In this document: piece after piece, positions 36,327 through 44,385 of the stretch
Numbering within the stretch: position 1 is the first letter of the stretch
Layout of the letters: each line of letters begins with the position of its first letter
From: Verrucomicrobiales bacterium
GTDB lineage: Bacteria > Verrucomicrobiota > Verrucomicrobiia > Verrucomicrobiales > V1-33
DNA: 64,000 bases
Reading direction: 5' to 3'
Assembly: GCA_018003315.1 (NCBI GenBank)
Contig: JAGNEJ010000004.1
Span: 1-64,000 of the forward strand
Made by a program: the position numbers and the translations under genes
Notes under the pieces: generated by a model
Told to the model about the DNA's origin: nothing
Databases searched by the model: none
Seen by the model: the letters and a program-made list of their open reading frames with translations, nothing else

Positions 36327-37307
36327 ATGCTCCGTTCCATTCTGTTATTCCTAGCCACCATCACGACGGGCCAGCCAGTCCGTTCCGCCGCCGCACCCGC
36401 GGAACCGATGCGGGTTGGCATCATCGGCCTGGACACTTCCCATGCCATTGAGTTTACGGCGATCCTGAACACGCCGCGGCCCGCGGGTGCGAATTACGGC
36501 TGCAAGGTGGTCGCTGCCTATCCAAAAGGCAGTCCTGACATTAAGGAAAGTGTTTCCCGCGTCCCGGAATACACGGAAAAACTGCGCTCCGCAGGCGTGG
36601 AAATTGTCGATTCCATCGACGCCCTGCTCGGCAAAGTGGATGCGGTGCTGCTGGAATCCAATGACGGCCGGCCCCACCTCGAACAGCTGCGCCCCTGCCT
36701 GAAGGCTGGAAAACCGGTTTTCATCGACAAGCCCATCGCCGCCTCCCTCGCGGATGTGCTGACCATTTTCCGCGAGGCCCGGGAGGCGAAGGCTCCGGTC
36801 TTTTCATCCTCCGGACTCCGCTACGCCAAGGCAACCCAGGAAGTGCGCAACGGCAGCCTGGGAAAAGTCCTCCATGCGGAAACCGTGAGTCCGGCGCACT
36901 TGGAACCGACTCATCCCGACCTGTTCTGGTATGGCATTCACGGCGTCGAAACCCTGATGACGCTCATGGGTCCCGGAGTGGATCGCGTCAAACGCGGAGT
37001 CACCTCCGATGGAAAAATCGAAGTCGTGGCCACCTGGAAGGATGGACGCACCGGCGTCTTCCGGGAAGGCCAGGGCTACAGCGCCACGATCAAAGGCGAA
37101 AAAGGCGACGGCCAGGCGGGAAAATTCGACGGTTATGAGCCGCTGGTGAAGGAAATTGCCGCATTTTTTCTCACCGGCAAATCGCCGGTCGCCGAGGCCG
37201 AAACCGTGGAAATCTATGCGCTCATGGAAGCAGCGGATGAAAGCAAGCGGCGCAGCGGAGCCGAGGTCACCCTGGCAGAAGTGCTCGCCAAAGCTGCGGC
37301 CAAGTAG
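36327..37307 (+). CDS. Secreted Gfo/Idh/MocA-family oxidoreductase
   Basis: An N-terminal hydrophobic segment (LRSILLFLATITTGQPVRSAAA) suggests export. The NAD(P) fold follows (RVGIIGLDTSHAIEFTAIL), with the family motif DKPIAASLADV at about residue 135 (normally EKP) and HGVETLMTLMGPGVDRV in the substrate domain. The C-terminal part (DGYEPLVKEIAAFFLTGKSP) is also typical. Such oxidoreductases act on sugars, inositols or uronates. The GxGxxG loop is altered to GLDTSH, as in a subgroup common in planctomycetes and verrucomicrobia, and catalysis is not assured. The gene is separated by 106 bases from the phosphopantoate ligase and is convergent with the tRNA-Sec-like gene. Confidence 0.8.
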   Translation: MLRSILLFLATITTGQPVRSAAAPAEPMRVGIIGLDTSHAIEFTAILNTPRPAGANYGCKVVAAYPKGSPDIKESVSRVPEYTEKLRSAGVEIVDSIDALLGKVDAVLLESNDGRPHLEQLRPCLKAGKPVFIDKPIAASLADVLTIFREAREAKAPVFSSSGLRYAKATQEVRNGSLGKVLHAETVSPAHLEPTHPDLFWYGIHGVETLMTLMGPGVDRVKRGVTSDGKIEVVATWKDGRTGVFREGQGYSATIKGEKGDGQAGKFDGYEPLVKEIAAFFLTGKSPVAEAETVEIYALMEAADESKRRSGAEVTLAEVLAKAAAK

Positions 37308-37381
37308 CCGTGGTCAGCGCCATGCACCCGGCAGTGTTGTTCCCGATCAACAATCCATTGCGGCAGCTGGGTTTGAAGGAG

Positions 37382-37475
37382 CGGAGAGGCAAGGAATCGA
37401 ACCAAGCCCTGCAAGGAGCACTTGCAGACAACGGTTTTGAAGACCGCGAGGGCCACCAGGCACCCATCACTCTCC
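37382..37475 (-). tRNA. selC: Candidate selenocysteine tRNA, anticodon UCA
   Basis: Read on the minus strand, the sequence folds as a 94-nt tRNA lacking an encoded CCA. The acceptor begins GGAGAG pairing with CTCTCC (37470-37475 with 37383-37388). The anticodon loop is CTTCAAA on a GCGGT/ACCGT stem (anticodon at 37438-37440), the same loop as E. coli selC. The long variable arm has a perfect 7-bp stem (CTGCAAG/CTTGCAG around 37409-37427), as in tRNA-Sec. A D arm with a short loop (TGGT) between GCC and GGC follows the AT spacer. The T loop is TTCGATT. Weaknesses: a U-C mismatch at acceptor position 7 and two U-U mismatches in the T stem, so the molecule is imperfect or the sequence has errors. 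It sits 222 bases downstream of the RND operon's last gene, on the same strand. Confidence 0.75.
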
Positions 37476-37696
37476 ATTGAAGTCACCAGACACCGGCACG
37501 ATAAAAGGGGTGAGGTGTCAGGCAAATAAAATCGCAGGCGGAAGTTGCCCGGATTTTTGCCGGACGGACCCCGCTCACTTCAGGTGGAGCAATCAGCGCG
37601 ACGATGGCGCCAAGGTCAACCCGGCGGACGAGCACGAGGGCCATGCTGGCATTTGTTCGCCAGCGCTGCCTCGTCCGGGCGATGTTCGCGGTTGCT

Positions 37697-39211
37697 TCAG
37701 TGGCGACGTCCGAACATGCGCTTCAGCAGGCCGGGTTTGGCAGGCGTTGCGGACGTTGCGTCAGGGTCCGGTGCGGAGGCTGGAATTTCCACTGGCAGGC
37801 TTTGATTCCAGCCACCGCCCAAGGCCTTGACAAGGGCGACGGTGGCGATGAGCCGCTGGCCGCGGATTTGATCCAGCGCGCGTTTGGCGGCCAGGGCAGA
37901 GCGGCTGGCGTCGATCACTTCCAGGTAGGGGGAACTGCCGGCTTCATACCGTTTCATGGCAAAATTCACCGCATCCATCGCTGCTGCCCGCGCTTTCGTT
38001 TGCGAGGCAAACTGCGCGCTCAAATTCCGCAATGCTGCCAACTGGTTTTCCACGTCCGCAAATGCCGTGAGCACGCTCTGCCGGTAAAGTGCCAGGGCTT
38101 CATCGTGCGCGGCGCGCACCGCCTCCAGATTCGCACGGCCCCGGCCTCCGCTGAACAGCGGAAGGCTGACGCTGGGGCCGATGCCCCATTTCTGGCTCTC
38201 CGTCACAAACAGGGAGCTGAGTTCGCCGCTCAAAAAACCGCCATTGCCAATCAGCTTGATGGAGGGGAAAAACCACGCCTTGGCCACGCCGATCTGTGCA
38301 TTGGCAGAGGCGAGCCGGCGCTCGGCCTGGGCCACGTCGGACCGCCGTTCCAGGAGATCGCTCGGCAGTCCGGCGGGAATTTCCGGCGGCGCGCCCTGGC
38401 TGCCTTCCCGGGCCTGCAGATGGAATTCCGGCGCCAGCGTGCCGCTGAGCACGGCAATGGCGTTTTCAAGCTGGTCGCGCTGGGTTTGCAGTCCGGCCAG
38501 CTCGGTCCGGGCGGAAGCCAGCTCCGCTTCGCTCTGGGCCTGCTCCAGTTCGCTTCCCGCACCGGCTTTGACCTTGGCCGTGGCGATGTCCAGGGCCTTG
38601 CCCCGCCACATGACGGCCTCTCTGAGCGTTAGGATTTCCTCATCGACGGCCCGCAGCCGGAAGTAATTCTGCGCCACGTCGGCCTGGAGGCTCAGCAGTA
38701 CGCTCTGCATGGCCGCTGCGGCGGCAGCGGCGTCCGCGCGGGCTCCTTCAAACTGGCGGCGCACTTTTCCCCAGAGGTCGATCTCGTATGTCAGGTCCAG
38801 GGGCACGTCGAAGGACGCCCCCTCATAGCGCACTCCGTTGAGGGGAAACGCGGATGGCATGTTCGCGGAGGTCCCCTGATGCTGCGCGGTGGCCCCTGCG
38901 CCGAGGGCGGGAAAAAACTGGCTGCGGGCAATTCTGGCGGCGGCGCGGGCCTGGTCGAATCGGGCAACGGCAGCCTTCAGTTCCTGGTTGTGCCGGGTGG
39001 CAGAGTCCAGGAGTTGGTTGAGCGTTTTGTCCTTGAAAACGGTCCACCAGGCGCCGCGCGGCAGGGTTTCCAGCGGACGCATCTCGCGCCACTGCGGAGC
39101 CGCCTTGTAGTGCCTGGGTGCGACGGTCTCCGGCTTTTTGAAATCCGGACCGATCTGGGCCGCCGCGGGCACGGAAGCAAGTGTCAGGAGCAGGAGCAGT
39201 GGTGTCTTCAT
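37697..39211 (-). CDS. RND efflux outer-membrane channel (OprM/NodT family)
   Basis: The 504-residue protein is a TolC-like factor of the NodT/OprM group: IGPDFKKPETVAPRHYKA at the N-terminus, LNQLLDSATRHNQELKAAVAR, DLTYEIDLWGKVRRQFEGARA, LPSDLLERRSDVAQAERRLASANAQIGVAKA and YLEVIDASRSALAAKRALDQ. The usual lipobox cysteine before GPDF is absent (SVPAAAQIGPDF), so it is probably a plain signal-peptide protein (MKTPLLLLLTLASVPAAAQ) and not lipidated. The channel would join the RND pump across the outer membrane. Its ATG overlaps the RND gene's stop codon by 4 bases (ATGA). It is the last gene of the TetR-MFP-RND-OMF set. Confidence 0.93.
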   Translation of the reverse strand: MKTPLLLLLTLASVPAAAQIGPDFKKPETVAPRHYKAAPQWREMRPLETLPRGAWWTVFKDKTLNQLLDSATRHNQELKAAVARFDQARAAARIARSQFFPALGAGATAQHQGTSANMPSAFPLNGVRYEGASFDVPLDLTYEIDLWGKVRRQFEGARADAAAAAAAMQSVLLSLQADVAQNYFRLRAVDEEILTLREAVMWRGKALDIATAKVKAGAGSELEQAQSEAELASARTELAGLQTQRDQLENAIAVLSGTLAPEFHLQAREGSQGAPPEIPAGLPSDLLERRSDVAQAERRLASANAQIGVAKAWFFPSIKLIGNGGFLSGELSSLFVTESQKWGIGPSVSLPLFSGGRGRANLEAVRAAHDEALALYRQSVLTAFADVENQLAALRNLSAQFASQTKARAAAMDAVNFAMKRYEAGSSPYLEVIDASRSALAAKRALDQIRGQRLIATVALVKALGGGWNQSLPVEIPASAPDPDATSATPAKPGLLKRMFGRRH

Positions 39212-42200
39212 GGCTGGAGTGGCTGGTCAAGGACAGGTTCTGGCAGGGAAGCAGGGGGAGGATCCGGCTGGACAATTTGCGATTTTTTTCGCCCCAGATT
39301 CATGAGCACGACGTAGAACACCGGCGTGAGGAAGAGCCCGAGGAAGGTGACTCCGATCATGCCGGCAAAAACGGCACTGCCCATGGCGCGGCGCATTTCG
39401 GCTCCGGCTCCGTGGCTGACCACCAGCGGATACACCCCGGCGATGAAGGCGATGCTGGTCATGAGAATGGGGCGCAGGCGCAGGCGGCAGGCTTCCAGCG
39501 CGGCGGCCACGGGACTCATTCCCTCATGCTGCTTTTCCCGTGCGAATTCCACAATGAGGATGGCATTCTTGCAGGCCAGTCCGATGAGAACGATGAACCC
39601 GATCTGGGTGAAAATGTTATTGTCGCCGCCGGCAATGAACACCCCTGCCAGGGCAAAGAGCAGGCAGAGCGGCACGATGAGAATGATCGCCAGCGGGAGG
39701 CGCAGGCTTTCATACTGCGCGGCCAGCACCATGAAGACCAGCAGGATGCACAGCGGATAAATGTAGATGGCGGTGTTGCCGGCGATGACTTTTTGATAGA
39801 CCAGGTCGGTCCAGTCGGCTTCGAATCCCGGCGGCAGCACCTGTTTTGCCAGGGAGGCGATTTTTTCCTCCGCCTGGGCGGAACTGAGCGGCGGCAGCGG
39901 CGCGCCGTTGAAGTCTGCAGCCAGAAAGCCGTTGTAGTGGGTGACCCGGTCCGGGCCGTTGACTTCGCGGACGTTGACCATGGAACCGATGGGTGCCATG
40001 GCACCGGAGGCGTTGCGGACTTTCAGCCGGGTGATGTCGGAAATGTCGTCACGGTATTGCGCTTCCGCCTGCACCACCACTTGATAGGTGCGCCCGAAAC
40101 GGTTGAAATCATTCGCATAGAGCGAGCCAAGATTCACCTGCAGTGCTTCATACAGCGACTGCAATGGCACCCCCTGTGCCTTGGCCTTTTCGCGATCCAC
40201 GCTGGCTTCCAACTGCGGCACGTTCACCGTATATCCGGTGAACGGCTGGGCGAAGGAGCCGGACTGATGCGCGGCTCCCAGCAGGGCCATGGCCGCTCCG
40301 TAGGTGGCTTCGTAGCCCTGGTCGCCCCGGTCGGTGATCATCATTTTGAATCCGCCAATGGTCCCCAGGCCGTTGACCGGAGGCGGCTGGAAGACGGCGA
40401 CGAAGGCTTCCTCAATGGCGCTGAACTTCGCATTGAGCGCACCGGCGATTTCCGCTCCGCTGAGTCCGGGACCGCGGCGATTTTCAAATGCGTCCAGGGA
40501 GACGAACACGATGCCCGCATTCGAACTCATGGAAAATCCCTGAATGGACAAACCGGGAAAGGCCACCGTTCCGGAAACGCCCGGCTGTTTCAGGGCGATG
40601 TCCGTGAGCTTGCGGATGGCGGCCTCGGTGCGGTCGAGCGAGGCGGCATCCGGAAGCTGGGCAAAGGCGACCAGATACTGTTTGTCCTGCGTGGGAACAA
40701 AACCGCCGGGGACCACCTCGAACGCTTTCCAAGTCAGGAAAACCAGCCCGCCGTACACCAGCAGAGCCACCGCCGCCCGCCGGGCGATGACGCGGACCAC
40801 GCGGACATAACGGTCGCCAAACCAGGAAAAAAAGCGGTTGAACGGGCGGAAGATCCAGCCCAGCAGCCGGTCCAGAATCCGGCTCACCACATCTTTTTTG
40901 GCCCGGTGGTCACGCAGTAGCAGCGCGGAAAGCGCCGGGCTGAGCGTCAGGGAATTGAAGGCGGAAATGACCGTGCTGATGGCGATGGTGACGGCAAACT
41001 GCCGGTAGAACTGCCCGGTTAGGCCGCTGATGAATGCCGTGGGAATGAACACGGCGCACAGCACCAGCGCGGTGGCAATGATGGGCCCGGTGACCTCTTT
41101 CATGGCCTGGGCGGTGGCTTCGCGCGGGGTCAGCCCCAGGGCGATGTTTCGTTCCACGTTTTCCACCACGACGATGGCGTCGTCCACGACGATGCCGATG
41201 GCCAGCACCAGGCCGAAGAGGGAGAGGTTGTTGATGGAAAATCCCAGCAGGTGCATGACCGCGAACGTGCCGACCAGTGACACCGGCACCGCGGCCAGCG
41301 GAATGATCGACGCCCGCCAGGTCTGCAAAAACAGCACCACCACCAGCACCACCAGGCCGATCGCTTCCAGCAGGGTGGCCACCACGGCATTGATCGATTT
41401 TTTCACGAAGACCGTCGGGTCATAGACCACGTCGAAGTCGATCCCTTCCGGAAATTTCGTTTTCAGCTCCGCCATCCGCTGCCGCACGGACTGGGAAAGC
41501 GCCAACGCATTGGACCCGGGAAGCTGGAAGATGGGAATGCCCACGGCTTCCCGGTTGTTCAAAAGACTGCGCAGCGCGTATTCGCCGGACCCCAGCTCCA
41601 CGCGGGCCACCTCTGAAAGCGTGGTGATCTCCCCGTGCGACCCGGTTTTGACGATGATGGCGCCGAATTCCTCCTCGGTCACCAGGCGCCCCTTGGCATT
41701 GATGACCAGCTCGAACGGCACGGTGCCGGAAACCGGCTGCTGGCCGATGGCACCGGCGGCCACCTGCACGTTTTGTTCGCGGATGGCATTGACGACATCC
41801 CCGGCGGACACTCCCATGGACGCGGCCTTGTCAGGATCCAGCCAGATCCGCATGGCGTAGTCGCCGCCCCCAAACAACTGCACCGAGCCCACGCCAGGCA
41901 GTCTGGCCAGCTCGTCCTTCACGTTGAGGTTCGCAAAATTCCGCAGATAGAGCGCGTCGTAGCGCCCGTTGGGTGAAAACAAATGCACCACCATGGTCAG
42001 GTCTGGCGAGGATTTCACCGTGGTCACGCCGAAGCGTCGCACTTCCTCCGGCAGCTTCGGCAGCGCCTGGGAAACGCGGTTCTGCACCTGCACCTGGGCC
42101 ATGTCGATGTTCGTTCCGACCTTGAACGTCACCGTCAGGGTCATCGTCCCGTTGGAGGTGCTCTGCGAGGACATGTAGAGCATGTTTTCCACCCCGTTGA

Positions 42201-42414
42201 TGATCTGTTCCAACGGCGAGGCAACGGTTTCCGCAATCGTTTTTGGATTGGCACCGGGATAAGTGGCGGTGACGATGACCGTGGGCGGGGTGACTTCCGG
42301 ATACTCGCTCACCGGCAGACGCCAGAGCGAAATGGCGCCCAGCAGGAAAATGAGCATGGACAGCACCCCGGCGAAAATGGGCCGGGTGATGAAAAAATGG
42401 GAAAGCGTCTTCAC
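39208..42414 (-). CDS. RND multidrug efflux permease (AcrB/HAE1 family)
   Basis: At 1068 residues, with the AcrB-like first segment MKTLSHFFITRPIFAGVLSML, VVTATYPGANPKTIAETVASPLEQIINGVENMLYMSS, and transmembrane repeats including FSINNLSLFGLVLAIGIVVDDAIVVVENVER (the proton-relay Asp pair in VDDAIV), it is a hydrophobe/amphiphile efflux-1 pump. The central segments LPGVGSVQLFGGGDYAMRIWLDPDKAA and NDFNRFGRTYQVVVQAEAQYRDD are typical of MexF/AcrB-type pumps. It sits in the inner membrane and exports drugs or other amphiphiles with proton influx. It lies 29 bases after the membrane-fusion protein gene and overlaps the OMF gene. Confidence 0.96.
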   Translation of the reverse strand: MKTLSHFFITRPIFAGVLSMLIFLLGAISLWRLPVSEYPEVTPPTVIVTATYPGANPKTIAETVASPLEQIINGVENMLYMSSQSTSNGTMTLTVTFKVGTNIDMAQVQVQNRVSQALPKLPEEVRRFGVTTVKSSPDLTMVVHLFSPNGRYDALYLRNFANLNVKDELARLPGVGSVQLFGGGDYAMRIWLDPDKAASMGVSAGDVVNAIREQNVQVAAGAIGQQPVSGTVPFELVINAKGRLVTEEEFGAIIVKTGSHGEITTLSEVARVELGSGEYALRSLLNNREAVGIPIFQLPGSNALALSQSVRQRMAELKTKFPEGIDFDVVYDPTVFVKKSINAVVATLLEAIGLVVLVVVLFLQTWRASIIPLAAVPVSLVGTFAVMHLLGFSINNLSLFGLVLAIGIVVDDAIVVVENVERNIALGLTPREATAQAMKEVTGPIIATALVLCAVFIPTAFISGLTGQFYRQFAVTIAISTVISAFNSLTLSPALSALLLRDHRAKKDVVSRILDRLLGWIFRPFNRFFSWFGDRYVRVVRVIARRAAVALLVYGGLVFLTWKAFEVVPGGFVPTQDKQYLVAFAQLPDAASLDRTEAAIRKLTDIALKQPGVSGTVAFPGLSIQGFSMSSNAGIVFVSLDAFENRRGPGLSGAEIAGALNAKFSAIEEAFVAVFQPPPVNGLGTIGGFKMMITDRGDQGYEATYGAAMALLGAAHQSGSFAQPFTGYTVNVPQLEASVDREKAKAQGVPLQSLYEALQVNLGSLYANDFNRFGRTYQVVVQAEAQYRDDISDITRLKVRNASGAMAPIGSMVNVREVNGPDRVTHYNGFLAADFNGAPLPPLSSAQAEEKIASLAKQVLPPGFEADWTDLVYQKVIAGNTAIYIYPLCILLVFMVLAAQYESLRLPLAIILIVPLCLLFALAGVFIAGGDNNIFTQIGFIVLIGLACKNAILIVEFAREKQHEGMSPVAAALEACRLRLRPILMTSIAFIAGVYPLVVSHGAGAEMRRAMGSAVFAGMIGVTFLGLFLTPVFYVVLMNLGRKKSQIVQPDPPPASLPEPVLDQPLQP

Positions 42415-42443
42415 GGATTCAGGGAATGCAGCCGATCATGGAG

Positions 42444-43607
42444 TTAGGATTTGGCAGCCGCGGCGGCTGCCTTCGGCGCGGCGGGTTCCGCCGGAGTTAC
42501 GGGCTGCCCGGGCTGGTGCACCCTGGCACCGCCATTGACGATGATTTTCTCCCCGGCCTTCAACCCCTCGCGAATGATGCGTCGGCCATCAATGATCGGC
42601 CCCAGCACCACCGAGCGGTACTGCGCCAGGCTCTTTTCATCGACCATCATCACATAGGAGCGTCCGAGATCCGTGCGCACCGCCGTCGGATCAATGGCGG
42701 GTGCGGAATACTGCCCGGTCATCGGAAGCCGAATGCGGGCGAACAAGCCGGGTGTCAGCAATCCGTCGGCGTTGGAAAACTCCGCCCGCACTGCCATGCT
42801 GCCGGTGGCGGGGTCGAGCCGGTTGTCGAGGGACTCCACCCAGCCGCGGTGCGGAAAGCCGTCTTCCCCGCTGAGCTGGAGTTCCACCGGGACGCGCCCC
42901 TTGTCGTCCTTCAGGGTCTTCCCAGCCCTGACCAGCGCCTGGTATTTCAGCAGGGAACTTTCATCGACCGCGGCATAGACATGCATCGGATCCACCGACA
43001 CCAGGGTGGTCAACTGCGTGCTTTGACTCACCGTGTTGCCGGTAGTGACCAGGGCGCGGCTCACCCGTCCGGCAATGGGTGCGGTGACTTCGCAGTAACC
43101 GAGATCAATTTCCGCGGAACGCAGTGCGGCCCGGGCTGCGGCCAGCGCGGCTTGGGCCTGCAGGTGCAGGCTTTCCCGGCCTTCCGACTGCTCCGGGGAG
43201 ATGGCCTTGGCCGCAAGCAGGGCCGGCGCACGGTCGAATTCCCGCTGGGCGGAAAACGCCGCCGCTTCCGCACGCTTCAGCTCGCTGCGCGCCACCTCCG
43301 TCTTGGCCAGCAGGGGTTCCTTGTCGAGTACAAACAACACCGCATCTTTGGCCACGATGCTGCCCGCCTGGAACCGCACCTCCTGCACCATTCCGGCAAT
43401 CCGCGGGCGCAGTTCAACGGTTTCCACCGCGGCCACCCGTCCGGTGAATTCCTGCCATTCCACCACCGGCTTTTCCTCCACCACATTCATGGTGACGGCT
43501 GCCGGCATCATCGGCGCTCCCCCTCCCCCCTGCGAGCGATGGCAGGCGGTAAGCAGAACTGCAAACGAAGCGGCAGTGGCAAGGACGGGAAGCGCAGAGA
43601 GTTTCAT
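42444..43607 (-). CDS. RND efflux periplasmic adaptor lipoprotein (membrane fusion protein)
   Basis: The N-terminus is a lipoprotein signal (MKLSALPVLATAASFAVLLTACHRS, lipobox LTAC at residues about 19-22). After it come the AcrA/MexE elements: EFTGRVAAVETVELRPRIAGMVQEV, RAGSIVAKDAVLFVLD-type barrel-sandwich residues, a helical hairpin rich in alanine, ITAPIAGRVSRALV-like DLGYCEVTAPIAGRVS, and LFARIRLPMTG. The poly-Ala-Lys tail is low complexity. The adaptor links the inner-membrane pump with the outer-membrane channel. The start at 43607 gives the lipobox; the earlier in-frame ATG at 43673 lies within the TetR gene. A putative TetR operator lies just upstream at 43639-43652. Confidence 0.93.
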   Translation of the reverse strand: MKLSALPVLATAASFAVLLTACHRSQGGGGAPMMPAAVTMNVVEEKPVVEWQEFTGRVAAVETVELRPRIAGMVQEVRFQAGSIVAKDAVLFVLDKEPLLAKTEVARSELKRAEAAAFSAQREFDRAPALLAAKAISPEQSEGRESLHLQAQAALAAARAALRSAEIDLGYCEVTAPIAGRVSRALVTTGNTVSQSTQLTTLVSVDPMHVYAAVDESSLLKYQALVRAGKTLKDDKGRVPVELQLSGEDGFPHRGWVESLDNRLDPATGSMAVRAEFSNADGLLTPGLFARIRLPMTGQYSAPAIDPTAVRTDLGRSYVMMVDEKSLAQYRSVVLGPIIDGRRIIREGLKAGEKIIVNGGARVHQPGQPVTPAEPAAPKAAAAAAKS

Positions 43608-43638
43608 GGCAGGAGCAAACGAAGTTACGAAGATTAAA

Positions 43639-43652
43639 GTTGACTGGTTGGT
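43639..43652 (-). promoter_or_regulatory. Putative TetR operator upstream of the RND adaptor gene
   Basis: On the minus strand the sequence is ACCAACCAGTCAAC. It matches ACCGACCGGTCAAA at 44319-44332, upstream of the tetR gene, at 11 of 14 positions. It lies 32 bases before the start codon of the adaptor gene, where a repressor could block transcription. Confidence 0.5.
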
Positions 43653-43669
43653 AGCATTTTCGACAAAAA

Positions 43670-44275
43670 TCAAGCCACCGCCACCTGGACTCCGAGAATT
43701 TCCAGGATGCCGGATTCGATTTCACAAATCGGCTGCAGCGTGTTGAAAATGCGGGCCCGGGTATGGGTGCCTTCGATGTAGTCCTGCAAAATCCGCGCCT
43801 TCCTTGCAGGGGCCGGAGCATCGATTTCCCCGGCGGCATGGGCATCCCGGATGGCGCTTTCCAGATAGCGCAATTGAGTGTCCAGCAGCTCCTCCACTTT
43901 GGCGCGGAGTTTTGACTCGCGGGTGCCGATTTCACTGCCCAAGGAAAACAGCGGACAGCCGCAGACGCACCCGGCTTCCTGGAGCCGTTTTTCCTGAAAT
44001 TCCAAGTCCCAGCGCGCCATCCGGCACAGTCGCTCCAGCGGTGGAACCGCAGGCGAAAAAATCGCGTCCATCTTCGGTTTGGCCTCGTGCCACATCGCTT
44101 CGAGCGCCGCAATCGCCAAATCCTCCTTGGAAACAAAATGGTGGTAAAAGCTTCCCTTTTTCACCGCGCTCCCCTCACAGATGCGGTCCACGCCCGTGGC
44201 ATGATAGCTGGTCCGCCAGATCAGGTCGGCGGCGGTGTGGATCAGGCGGGCTTTGGTGTCAGAATGGCGGGGCAT
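43670..44275 (-). CDS. TetR/AcrR-family transcriptional regulator of the efflux operon
   Basis: The 201-residue protein starts with a TetR helix-turn-helix: DTKARLIHTAADLIWRTSYHATGVDRICEGSAVKKGSFYHHFVSKEDLAIAAL. The remainder is the variable ligand domain with a Cys pair (QEAGCVCGCPLFSLGSE), typical of the YxaF/AcuR-like group that senses small molecules. It is encoded at the head of the efflux operon on the same strand, 62 bases before the adaptor gene, so it probably represses the pump and itself. Two candidate operators flank it (43639-43652 and 44319-44332). The start MPRHSDTKARL at 44275 precedes the HTH. Confidence 0.9.
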   Translation of the reverse strand: MPRHSDTKARLIHTAADLIWRTSYHATGVDRICEGSAVKKGSFYHHFVSKEDLAIAALEAMWHEAKPKMDAIFSPAVPPLERLCRMARWDLEFQEKRLQEAGCVCGCPLFSLGSEIGTRESKLRAKVEELLDTQLRYLESAIRDAHAAGEIDAPAPARKARILQDYIEGTHTRARIFNTLQPICEIESGILEILGVQVAVA

Positions 44276-44318
44276 GAAATCGACTTTTGCAGGAGAGCGG
44301 CGATTCAAACCCAAACAA

Positions 44319-44332
44319 ACCGACCGGTCAAA
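44319..44332 (+). promoter_or_regulatory. Putative TetR operator upstream of tetR
   Basis: The sequence ACCGACCGGTCAAA contains the perfect 8-bp palindrome GACCGGTC (44322-44329), a common core of TetR-family operators. It lies 44 bases upstream of the tetR start codon and matches the site at 43639-43652 at 11 of 14 positions, which suggests autoregulation together with control of the pump. Confidence 0.55.
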
Positions 44333-44385
44333 TCATTTTCCACTGATCATCCTACGCGGCTGCCAGACCGACCATTCCGGCAAGA

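Noticed and set aside
37382-37475. tRNA-Ser, tRNA-Leu or an opal suppressor tRNA
   Set aside because: The anticodon loop, anticodon UCA, 7-bp variable arm and overall length point to tRNA-Sec; Ser and Leu tRNAs have other anticodons. An opal suppressor remains a formal possibility but would be very unusual.
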